64,000 nucleotides of DNA from contig CM060178.1 in the NCBI GenBank assembly GCA_030549775.1, forward strand, positions 67,074,896 to 67,138,895. Direction: 5' to 3'. The notes beneath the pieces were generated by a model. That model had not been told where the DNA came from. It saw only the letters and a list, made by a program, of their open reading frames with translations, and did no database searches. This document shows, one piece after another, positions 48,500 through 58,934 of this stretch. The position numbers and the translations under genes are program-made. This DNA is from Tamarix chinensis. Its lineage: Eukaryota > Streptophyta > Magnoliopsida > Caryophyllales > Tamaricaceae. Within the stretch, counting starts at the first letter, position 1. Every line of letters starts with the position of its first letter.

Positions 48500-49110
48500 C
48501 ATAAATTGAATTTGTCCTTTAGAGCCCTACATCTCTGTCTTTCTTTTACCTAAAATAGAAACTTGCTCCTAAACTATAGTAGTAGCAACACATGCCCGCT
48601 TATACAAGTTATCCAAGTTATAGTACACCACGACGCCCATCATCTCCTAGATGCTAAAATAGAGCCCCTAATCAAAGATATAGACCATTGTTGACTTGCC
48701 AATTGTTGTACTTCGAGCAAACATCAGCAATTTTGAAAACCAAGCATGGTACTCTTCTATAGCCATGCTCTCATATTGCATGAAATATTTAATTTTATTC
48801 CTATAAGGGCTCTTGGGATAAAATTTAGTGCCAAGCATGCCACAACCTACCCACTAGGCATCTATGACTCTCCAAAGGAAAAATGTTGCTATTCTCACCT
48901 TTTAAGCTCTTAGACAATCATGTACCTCGAAGGTTTAATCTAAGCCCCAAAACCATACCAGTAGGATAATCAGATCAACCTCTCTAAAGTAGATCGACGG
49001 GTGATGTCCAATGACCCTCTAAAGAAAAATCTCTTTAAAACCCTTCTTTGGATAATGCAGAGGTGGTGATGGCAGCTGGGACTGAGGTGACGGTGGTGGA
49101 CGTCTAACAA
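48500..49110 (-). pseudogene. Ty3/gypsy gag relic next to a primer binding site
   Basis: Minus-strand pieces read 'LKRFFFRGSLD' near 49030 and then, in a shifted frame, 'TKFYPKSPYRNKIKYFMQYE' followed by 'EEYHAWFSKLLMFAR' (48720-48830). These correspond to the gag core of plant gypsy elements (F..KF.P...R..K..EF..L.QG...V.EY...F..L..FAP). Stops and frame changes break it. It lies 0.3 kb inside the primer binding site at 49414-49426, the correct place and strand for gag. The rest of the element is missing. Confidence 0.6.
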
Positions 49111-49413
49111 ATGCGATGAATGCCTTGCATGTCTAATGTCTACTCCAAACATTCAACATGACCATTCAATACCATGGCAAGCTACCAATAAAATAGAAAA
49201 ATTGTTAGGATAAAAGTTTTCTATTTTACTAACACATAATACACATAAGAACATTCAAAGGTTGCATAAGCTACCCATTCTCGATTTCTCATAATTTAAT
49301 ATAGATTTTTAAAGAAATAATTTTTCAAAATATAAAATTTATTGATAACATCTAATAAGAGATCATTTGATAATTGAATTTTTGAAAAGCAAAATGCGAT
49401 AATCAAAACCAAA

Positions 49414-49426
49414 GCTTTGATACCAA
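49414..49426 (-). other. Primer binding site (tRNA-Met type) on the minus strand
   Basis: On the minus strand it reads TTGGTATCAAAGC, one mismatch from TTGGTATCAGAGC. It sits two bases inside an LTR end (TGTAACAATCC at 49429 on the plus strand) and next to the minus-strand gag relic. Confidence 0.7.
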
Positions 49427-49428
49427 CT

Positions 49429-50270
49429 TGTAACAATCCAAAACTTACTACTGAAAATTTTCATGTTAAAAGCATAATATCAATATATTTAAGAGTTACT
49501 CCTGTAATCAATATATGTTTAGCTTACCACACCATTATTACATCGAATTCTAGAAAAAATAATTAAAACTTTAAACATAATAAACAGAGAATGAGAGAAC
49601 TTTCATAAACTTTGATAAGAGTTTGGAAATTAATTCTTAGTACAACATAAGTAAAATACAATCAAAAGGGATCCCGTGGAATTAGAATTACAAAACGTAA
49701 TAAAATAAAAATCAATAATCAGATAACATGACTCTATGTAAAACCTTAAAGATAATATGATCACTCCTCTCCAAAAAAAATATTATAAGCACCAAAGTTA
49801 CCCAAGTGGTCCTCATCGACTCTCACAAAACTACTAATGTTCTTAAAACACAAAAAGACTTCCTTCTAGCTCTACTTAGTAATGATGTTGTTGTTTAGGA
49901 TGAAGAAATTGTCACCCCAAAAAGTTATGTTGTCCTTGTCAAAAATGTCTCATACTCCTCACCTGTTGATCCTACTAGTGTATGATTGATTATTTATATC
50001 TTTAAATAGACAAATCCTCCATAATTATTCCAATGTTAGTTATGTTTTTGCAATGACTTGGAAAATATGTTGGTGACTAGGTTTTTGTTAGGTAGGCATT
50101 TCCACTTGCAAACACCACAGCCGTTGTTCAAAAAATATAGGTTAGAAAAACATTAAATATTGCCATCGTTCTCATACATGTTTTAGTATTCTAGTGTTTT
50201 ATTAGATTTACTTTTCAAAATGACAATATCACTTTCTGCATTATAATTATCATACTAGTAATTTATAAAT
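49429..50270 (-). repeat. Chromovirus-like LTR (5' LTR of the minus-strand gag relic)
   Basis: Its inner end reads, on the minus strand, 'ttttcagtagtaagttttggattgttaca', the same pattern as the LTR end at 55294 in the opposite direction. The outer boundary was not found, and the length given is a guess based on where similarity to LTR phrases fades. Confidence 0.5.
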
Positions 50271-50584
50271 TATAAATTCGTTATCTTCATTGTCTATGTT
50301 AATATAGATTCTTAGAATAAGAAGCCCATTTAGTTTTTTGAAATAAAAGGATACTTAAATAATATGCTTAATTTATGAAACTTATTTTCTTTCATCTTTT
50401 ATAGAATGATTATTTTTTAAAGAAATGAAATACTATTTTTTAATGATAATAATAATTTAAAAAATTTGTTCATTCATTTTATATTTGAAAATGAAAAAAA
50501 AATTTATTTAAACCATGAAGTATTTGAATTTATTACCTTATTAGTTAATAAACTTAGCTTTTATTCTTCCTCCTTCATATGGGG

Positions 50585-51700
50585 CTTGATATGCGCCTAC
50601 CTGCCCTCTCCCTCCCCGACGCTTGGGCCTGGCCCAGTTCTTTTTTTTCTTCCTTCCACGCGTAGCCCGGCCGCCCCTCCTCCTTTCTTTTATTTCTTCT
50701 TCGACCGGGCCGACTCTTTCTTTTCTTCGGCCGGTCCGCCCGTCACACACAACCCCCAGCCCCCGACACTCCCTTCTTCTTCCTTCGTCTTCCTCCCTCA
50801 TCACCAGCGAGATTTTCGCCAGCCGATCTACAGCTCCCTCTCCCCCGTTGACTCGCCTGTCTCTCTCTCTCTCTCTCCCTTGCATCGTTTTCTCTGCCCA
50901 TTCCTGTCTCCCTCTCCCTCTCCCTACCATTACCATAACCCTTCTCCCCCTCCCTGCAACCTCCATTTCCCTACCACCTATAGCCACCCCTCGAGCCCCT
51001 ATCCATTCCCTTCTCTTCCTCTTCTATTTATTACTCCTTCCCTGCCCTTTCTGCATTTTTTTTCGAGCCTCCCCCATGCTCCCGAGCCTCTCCTTTTCTC
51101 CCATTATTCTCCTCCCTTCTCTCCCCCTATTTTGTTTCACCGCCGTAGCTCCGCCGCTTCTGCCGCCTCAACCACCACCTGCACCACCTCCTGCCACCCT
51201 CTGACTCACCCTCGAACCATCATAGTCCCATTAAGCCACCCCGAAGCCCCCATCCTTCCTCCTCTCCTCTTTTTCTCTTCTTTACCCCCTTATCGGAAAC
51301 CTCCCTGCAACGCCTCATTATGCCGCCATCCCGCCGCTTTCACCACCACCTGAGCCACCTTATTACTCTTTGCAATTCCCTCTACCATCCCCAATCCTCC
51401 TTTGGTCGAAACCGTCACCCAAAAGCCTCCATTTTCCTCCTCATTTTCCTTCCTCGCCAGCCCCATCTCGACCTCCCTCCTCGGCCGCCACCTTCGCAGC
51501 CTTGCTGCCGCCGCCCCCGCCACCATTAGCCACCATTAACACGTCCCCAACCACCTCTCACACCCCCTCTCCACTTCTTCACCATTCCCTTGCCCCAAAT
51601 CCTCCCCCAACCACCTTCTTTTCTAGCCCCAAACCACCAACCCAAAAACACTTCTCCCTCCTTCCATCCTTGACACCTTCGAGCCCCTCCTTGTTCTTTC
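50585..51700. repeat. Pyrimidine-rich (CT) tract of 1.1 kb
   Basis: The plus strand is almost all C and T over this span, with CTCTCT and CCCTCTCC runs and GC content far above the rest of the window. Both strands have long open frames here (for example 50466-51353 plus and 50541-50987 minus), but they encode only Pro/Ser/Leu/Phe- or Gly/Arg/Glu-rich strings. That is the expected by-product of the skewed composition, so I do not call a gene. Confidence 0.75.
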
Positions 51701-52374
51701 TCTTCATGTATCTCATGCTACATAAGCAGGATGAGTTGCTGCCCTCTTTGATTTAGTGTTGAATAATTTGAAGGTATAAAAATATTTTAGTTTAATTATT
51801 TGATTAATTAAGTGTTATGAGCCTTATGATTTGGTTTTTATCTTTTCTAATCTAAGAAGTCTTGAATTATTTTTAGTTATTGGTTTTGATAAATCAAATC
51901 TTGAACCTTAATCCGGGATATCGATATGGTTTGTTTTGGTGGAAATTGAGGTAACCGTTAAATCCCGCTTAAATGCATGGATTAACGTATGTTAGCTCAT
52001 TAGGCATTTTAATGTGTATTATGTTTGATATATGTTGTCTAGTATATTATATATGTTTTCTTGAGTTGGTTGATGAAAAGGAAGTATGATAGATTATGTG
52101 CCATGTTTGGAGAAATTGTTTAAGGTAGAAGTTGGTTATTAATGAAAATAATAATTATTATCCGTGCTTTATTATGGTATTGTGATATTTATTGCATGAG
52201 CCTTAGTGTTTTGTGAGCCTTAGTGAATTTTATTAATGTATCTTGTACACGATTATGGCCTAGAATATATATGGGTGTTAATAATGTTACATTAATTATA
52301 AAAAAATTGAAGATGAGGGATTAAAGTTAATATTTTATGTAGTAATAATAATAATTTCATATAAGTAGAGTAAT

Positions 52375-53300
52375 AAGGGGTAATATGGTAAATTTGTAAG
52401 TGGGAGGATAAATTGGTAATTTTGTAACAAAAGGATAAATTGGCAATTTTTTAATTAAAGGGGCAAAATAGTAATTTGGTGAATAAAGGGTAACATAGTA
52501 ATTTGTGATTAAATGGTAAAATGGTAATTTTGTAAGAGGGCAAAATGATAATTTTATATTAAAAGGTTAATGTTGTAATTTTGTAAAAAAAATAGGCAAA
52601 ATGGAAATTTTATCATAAAAGGGCAATTTGGTAAATTTGTAATGAAAGGGTAATTTGGTAAATTGTAATAACAAGGATAATTTGGTAATTTTGTAATAAA
52701 AGGGTAAAATTGTAATTTTATAATTAGAGGGTAAAATAGTAATTTTGTGATAACGGGTAGAATGGTAATTTGAGAATTAAAAGAGGTAAGATAATAATTT
52801 CATAATTAAGGATAAATGGAAATTTTATAAGTAAAAGGGCGATATGGTAATTTTTGAAAGTTAAGCGGGTAAAATGGTAAATTTGAAGGTGAAGGGGTAA
52901 AATGGTAATTTCTAAATCAAAGGGGTAAAAGTGGAAATTGGAAAGGATTAAATTGGTAATTATAATAATTGAGAAGGGTAAAATAATAATTTAAATAACT
53001 AAAGGGTAATTTGATGATTTAATAGAGAAGGGTAAAATCGTAAATATGACAAATGTGAGTTATAATTTGGTAATTTAACCGACTAGAGGGTATTTTGGTA
53101 ATTTTAATAAAGGAGAAGGGTATTTTGGTAATTATGAACATATAAAAGGGTAATTTGGTAATTTAACCTACTAGAGGGGTAATTTGGTAATTAGGATAAT
53201 GAACGGGGGTAATTTGACCAACTAATGGGTGATTTGTTAATTATAATAAAGGGAATGGGTAAATTGATAATCTAACAAACTAAATGGGAAATATATTAAG
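52375..53300 (+). repeat. Degenerate minisatellite of GGTAATTT-type units
   Basis: For about 0.9 kb, units of roughly 18-24 bases with the consensus AAAGGGTAAAATGGTAATTT follow one another with many point changes and small indels. Examples lie near 52380, 52480, 52625, 52690, 52870, 53095 and 53160. Every unit keeps a GGTAA(T/A) core. The array sits inside the LTR-like region and has no coding potential. Confidence 0.85.
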
Positions 53301-54204
53301 TGTAACGATTATAAAGGGCGTTTAGTGGCCTAATTTATGTTCAAGATAGCTCGGTAACCTAAAACCGAGTAAGGGTGTAGCTAAAGTCGAATGTGTGCTA
53401 TATGTCCTACATGCCTTGGATGCCCTGTATAATTTTTATGTCGAGATCTATATGTTATTATTTTAATTGGCTCACGTGTGGTATGACTTGGAACCAAGGT
53501 GTGTTTATGTGCCCTTTTTGGTATGTGCTGATATGGATATGCTATATTTTATGATGTGATGTGATGTGGCCCTCAGGGACATGCATGCTAGGATAATTAA
53601 TGTGGTAATCGGATATGGAGGCATGAAAAAAAGTAATGAGAGAGAAAGATGACCAAAGGGAAGTAAGTTGGTTAATGTAGGTATGGGAGAAACTAGGGTT
53701 TGCATGGGATGGTTAGAGTTCGCATGGGGGCAGACCTTACGTATGGAAAGTTACCTCGGGATGTGAGGAAGGTAACAGAAGTGTCGATTGGGTGTCTGGG
53801 AGCTTCGGGCGAAAAATAGTACGTGGGACGGTATAAGGGTGCGTAGGAGACCAAACTAGGGTTTGGGAAGAAACCCTAATGTGAGAAGGTGGAAAAAGAA
53901 AAAGAAAATAATAAAAGTAAAAGAGAATGAGTGGGGTAGAAAGTGAGGGTTGGATCTAAGGGTCGTGACGTGTGGGGTGTTGAAATAGTTGGGATGTGTA
54001 CGATAGATAAGGATGGGCCATATAGGCCCGAGTTAGGGTTTTTGGAGAAAACCGAGTTAGGAGGTGCAAAAGTCTTAAGATATGGAATGGGCCCTCCTGG
54101 GAGGATAAGTGTGGATATAGTTAGCCATGCATGTCAAGGGTGGAATACTTTCGAATAAGATATATTTAAAACACTAATCACTTAAAGATGAAGATGCTGA
54201 GCCA

Positions 54205-54560
54205 GGCCCAGACCGGTTCACCGGCGAATAATAGTGGCCAGAAGCCGGGGTTCCCTAGAGACTGAACCACCGGCGAATAATAGTGGCCAGGAGTATTTTG
54301 CCCTGTATATATTTCCGGTCCACCAGCTATAATAGTGGGGGATTCCATGCTCAGCAAACCAAACGTAAAACCGATAAGATATGGGAAATATACTAATCAC
54401 TTATAGTGGAATACCTTGTGAGTCGGGGCCAGACCGGTCCACCGGCGAATAATAGTCGCCAGGAGCGTTCTGCCCTAGAGACCGACCCACCGGCGAATAA
54501 TAGTGGCTAGGAGCGTTTTGCCCAGTATATATATTTCCGGTCCACCGGCTATAATAGTGG
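54205..54560 (+). repeat. Tandem 'accggcgaataatagtggccag' repeats in the LTR
   Basis: The phrase CACCGGCGAATAATAGTGGC or a close variant occurs at about 54220, 54271, 54440 and 54489. Shorter 'ccggtccaccagctataatagtgggg' forms occur near 54316 and 54538. The arrangement suggests two rounds of duplication of a ~50-base unit and then of a ~220-base block. Confidence 0.75.
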
Positions 54561-55294
54561 GGTTCCCGCACTCATATGGACATTTAAAATTTGAGATGAT
54601 TTATTAATGATGGATTAATGGCCTTAAGGTCTAAAGTATCGATTATTCATTATGGCCTATTGATATTCGGTTAACTTGTTAAGTATGCAAATGGACAAAG
54701 GTGAATGTTACGCATACACCATTAATATTTGATTGACCTGTTGAATACGTGAATGTATGGATCTGATTATTATATTTACACATTTCGTTATGTACGGTTA
54801 TCCTAGTATATCATGTGTGACATTGCGTGCCTGTCTTTAAGTGCGTTTTTAAAGGGTTACTCAGTACCGTAGTACTGAAGGGTTCCCTTCATGGGGCCCC
54901 TGCCTATTCAATGGGCAGTGCCCCTTTCAGGCCGTGTTCGGTGCTTTTCAAGTGGGCTTTCGAGAAAGAGCGTAAGGTACTATCCGGTAAATTCTAGGGT
55001 TTTGATTTATCTCTTTTAACTTCAATGTAATTTTTATTTTGTAACCACCGTTGGTTGATTTTACTCTGATAAATTATCTACTGTGCTACTCTGATTAATT
55101 TATACTTAAGTTTCCTAAAAAATTGTATTTCACTCCTTTAGCCTTAGCACTTGGTACTGGAACGGTATGAGTGAACCGATCTAGTACTAAGTGTGGCGGT
55201 AATACTCCCAAAGTTTACAGTTTATTAATTTGCTTCCGCTAATTTTCTTTTAATTAAACGAAATTTTTCAGTAGTGAATTTTGGGAGTGTTACA

Positions 55295-55842
55295 ATTTTT
55301 TTTTTGCATAGTATATTGCATCATGCTATAATGTGGATCAGTTGAATAGGCCAGCAATGTTATTGATGATATTCAATTGTAGGCATATGTTAATAATATT
55401 TAATCATAATGATATCCCTTAAAATTGCTTTTGGGGGCTGCATGCATATCATTTAATCATTTTGATGTGGATTATTAAGGACACTATCTTTAAATAGTAA
55501 ATTTATATTATTGATGTGGATTTGTTTATAACTAAATATTTTTGTTAATGCACTTGATTTTTGTTCACTCATATTTATTTTTAAAACACTTTATTTATCA
55601 AATTATATTGCATATACTTAGCATTACCTCACTATTATTATTAATTTTTATTGTCAAAGAATGTTTGTTAATGTCCTTCAATGTCCTTCCTTTATATGTT
55701 GTAAGAGATCAATACTAGAAGTTATTTAAAAATGTTATTGTTATATATAAGTTTGTGGCAGAAACTCTCGACTAGTAATTGTGGTAAATGCCAATGATTG
55801 AAAACTTATTATAATTTACATTAATAGTTATTAACAAGTACA
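55295..55842. other. AT-rich DNA, no gene seen
   Basis: This is sequence between the LTR end and the MITE. I see neither motifs nor repeats in it. Confidence 0.5.
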
Positions 55843-55844
55843 TA

Positions 55845-56085
55845 CTCCCTCCATATTGAACATGAAGTCATTCTATCATTATTTTTTTTTAATAAAAAAT
55901 AAAGTCATTTTAGAAAAGTTAAAGTCTATTTTCCATCTTTACCCTTACTTTTATTAATTATATATGCATTAAATGCTTTGTTATTTTCTAATGAAGAGTG
56001 TTAGTGTACTTTCAAGACTACTTTTATCACTTTATTAAAAAGTATGTAAAATGATAGAATGACTTTCTTTTTTATATGGAGGTAG
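55845..56085. mobile_element. Stowaway-like MITE (241 bp) with TA target duplication
   Basis: The left end CTCCCTCCATATTGAACATG and the complement of the right end CTACCTCCATATAAAAAAGA form the start of terminal inverted repeats. These stay similar through AAGTCATTCTATCAT on both sides, about 35 bases. TA flanks both ends (55843-55844 and 56086-56087). CTCCCTCC with a TA duplication is the signature of Stowaway MITEs, which are mobilised by Tc1/mariner-type transposases. It has no coding capacity. Confidence 0.85.
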
Positions 56086-56319
56086 TATAATACTATATCC
56101 TAGTCTCTTCGTATAAAAATAAAATAAAATTCTAACACTAATTTTTTGATCGGTAATAATTTGTGTTTGAGGTGACAGAAAATATATAATTGAGTTTTTA
56201 GATTAATGGCGGAATTGAATATAAAAGGAAAATGTGGAAAATAAGATGGGATGCATCATTTGTTCAAAAAGTAGTGTTTACAATCACAATGTTGTTAATC
56301 AACGTAGTATAAAGATTAG

Positions 56320-56760
56320 TTACTACAAGAATAATGACAAATAACGGCGATCTAAATTATCGATAATAAGAAGATGTTCATTAGTAATATGCATTACTGG
56401 CAATGTTTCATTAGTATTTAATTATCAGTACAAGTGGATCACTAATAAGCTTATTATCGACGATTTAATTATCATTGGTAATAAGGTGTAACACTAATAA
56501 TATGTTCATCGGAGTTCAATTTATTACCTACGATGAAAAATAATAGGATTTAAAAAAAATTAAATGGACCTTAATACTAACGATAAATCATCACTATTAT
56601 GCGTAATACTAGAGATTGAAATTTTCAATTTTCAATTTTTTTTGAATTCAAAAATTCTTATTACCAACGATATGTATGCCTTAATATCGGTGATTATTAC
56701 CAGCTTATTTAAAAAATTACATTAATACAACAATACTAAAATATTAACTAGAGGAATACT
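56320..56760. mobile_element. CACTA-like terminus with subterminal repeats, non-coding
   Basis: It starts 'ttactacaagaataatgac', close to the CACTACAAGAAAA terminus. After it, short forms of TTATCGATAATAA, ACTAATAATATG and AATACTAACGATAA recur in both directions up to about 56720. The pattern is that of CACTA subterminal arrays, but no right-hand terminus, target duplication or transposase was found. It is probably a fragment or a small non-autonomous element. Confidence 0.4.
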
Positions 56761-56769
56761 TTATACAAA

Positions 56770-58580
56770 GTTTAACTAAATTATAAATACATTGTACAAC
56801 AAAACACCATGGGTACATATATACTAAGGATCCCTAATATTAAAAACTATTATCCAGCACGCTAGTACAACCTTTAGAGTATACACTTTTATACTCTAAA
56901 TCATCTACCAAAGTCCATGGTAACATGTGCTGATCAACTCTCAATTACCCACTAAGTCCACAATTCTAAAAAAATCATTTGCACTTTCACTTCTTTAGAA
57001 GAAGACCCATCTATCTTCAATGAGTCATTTAATTAATTAGGGTACATACTTGCCGGCATCCTATGGAGATACTTTCATTCATCATCAATCACTATTTATC
57101 TGATCATAGCGTTTCATAAAATGTTCACCCTCAATAACTCTAGAGTGTGGAACATTAGTAACAAGAAAATATAGATATATAGTCATTGCCCCTAACCATC
57201 GTTGTATAAGTGGTAAGGTAAGTAAAAGATAATATGACTTAAAATTGTATTTCCCCAAATACATATCCTTCTTTACTTTGCAATCTAGCAATCACATACC
57301 TATTTCACATGATGCTTAATATCCCCATCCAGAGATATCCATATCCTAAAGTAGGATAGAGGGTATGCATCAAGTAGTATCCTACAATCTATAAAAATGA
57401 CAAAAAATCACAATAAACATTAATACAAAGACCCTTTTTTGTGTGTTAACATTAACTTTATTTTATTTCTTTTAATTTCATAAACTTCAACTATGAAAAA
57501 TTAAACGGTATCAAAGATTTGAGTTTTTTTTATATCATTTCATTAATTACTTTATAAGGTTAAAGATTAATTTTTTACCTAAAATATTTAACTATTATAG
57601 ATTAATCATTAAATAGATTCATTCATTGTCAAATTCATTAATATTAAACTTTTTACATTTAATTTTTTAATAACTAGGTTCAAGCATACCTATTAATTAT
57701 TTTATATGGTTAGGATCTTACACATAAATTCTTTTAATATTCAATGACAACAAATATATTAGTTGTATAATTTCACAAGAGTCTAACTATGTAAAATTCA
57801 TTAATATTAAAAAAGTCAAAATAATTTTGTTTATCTTCATTAATTTGTCTCTAAGGTCATGAACATTTCTATACTTTCAAATTTGTTTGAAGTATTGGTA
57901 CCATTAATTATTATTATTATACAATAAGAAATGAAAATCAAAATTTCTAGCTATTTATCTCTTATCTTATTTTTAGTAACAAATATTCATTAAATCTTAC
58001 AAGCTCACTAAAAACTTAAAATCTACATATCACCAATTTTAATGTTTACTAACATGCTAATTTAAAAAAATATATATACACATACTATGATAATGACTGC
58101 CATATAAATTAATAACAAAATTAATTAAAACATTTATTATACTTTAACATACTAATAATTTTTCTAATTTGACATGTATAGTAACAAAAATATTCAATAA
58201 TCTAATTATACCAACCTAAATATAATAATCTAATAAATCAATTATACAAAATCTAATTAAATTATGTAAATAACTGATCAAACCCTAACTGTAATAATCT
58301 AATTTAAAAATTGTTTCAATTTAAATAATATATAATAATTAACATAAAATAATCAAGTATTTAATAATTATACAAAATTAATAATGCATGGGTTCTTGGT
58401 AGTTCTTGGCAATAGAGCAACGGTGGTTGGCGATGGGTGGTGGTAGTCCTCAGAATTACAGTTAAAAAATCATGATTAGATAACCTTAAACTAAAAAATA
58501 CATAAAAAATAGAAATTATATTAAAACAAACCTTCAAAAAGGAAAAAAATGGAGAATAAGGATGAAATATGAGAAGAAAA
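56770..58580. other. AT-rich DNA, no gene seen
   Basis: I found no protein motif, terminal repeat or RNA gene on either strand. The short open frames do not resemble any family I know. Confidence 0.5.
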
Positions 58581-58592
58581 AATGGTGGAAGT

Positions 58593-58930
58593 TTAGAGGT
58601 GGCAAACAAATTATTTGGGTCGAGTTGATATGGGTTAGGTCAACTCTAGGTTACTATACAATTGAGTCGGGTTTGGATTCAAGTTTAATTTGGTTTGGGT
58701 GTGTTTTGAGTTGTGTTGCTTTGGTTTGAGTTCGGGTTCGATTTGGGTTAAGTGATGGGTCGATTGTGATTTAGGTCGGGTCAATATTGAGTTCTCCAGG
58801 TTTCTCGGGTTCGGGTTACTATATAGGTCAGGTGTAAATCGGATCAAGTGAATGTCAGATCTATTATGGTTTTTTAATTTTAGTATATTTTGGGTCCGTA
58901 AATTTTGGGTCAAATCAAATGGCTCAAATT
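58593..58930. repeat. GGGT-rich repeat with hAT-like TAGAGGTGGCAAAC start
   Basis: The start 'tagaggtggcaaac' matches terminal repeats of some plant non-autonomous hAT elements. It is followed by about 300 bases in which GGGTT, GGGTC and TTGGGT recur. A matching inverted end and an 8-bp duplication were not found, so the class call is tentative. Confidence 0.4.
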
Positions 58931-58934
58931 AGGT

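Larger units (their letters stand above)
50580..55294 (+). repeat. Very long chromovirus-like LTR (probably Tekay/Del clade)
   Basis: The right end is 'ttttgggagtgttaca' at 55294, the normal end of this LTR type. Inside, in sense order, are a GC- and pyrimidine-rich block (50.58-51.70 kb), AT-rich DNA, a degenerate minisatellite (52.4-53.3 kb), repeated 'accggcgaataatagtggccag' phrases (54.2-54.55 kb) and 'ctcagtaccgtagtactga' followed by 'ttcccttcatggggcccc' (54.86-54.90 kb). Similar phrases are known in LTRs of Tekay/Del chromoviruses. No primer site follows the end, so it may be a solo LTR or a 3' LTR. The left boundary is uncertain. Confidence 0.5.

Noticed and set aside
48245..49429. Reading the inverted LTR-like ends at 48245 and 49429 as one DNA transposon with long inverted repeats
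   Set aside because: The pattern TGTAAC...ACTACT is shared by both ends of this LTR family, and the primer site plus gag between them fit a retrotransposon.
50466..51353. 295-codon open frame, Pro/Ser-rich, the longest in the window, with a second 193-codon frame overlapping it
   Set aside because: The composition follows directly from the pyrimidine-rich tract, no domain or conserved pattern is visible, and frames are open on both strands. I treat it as non-coding LTR sequence.
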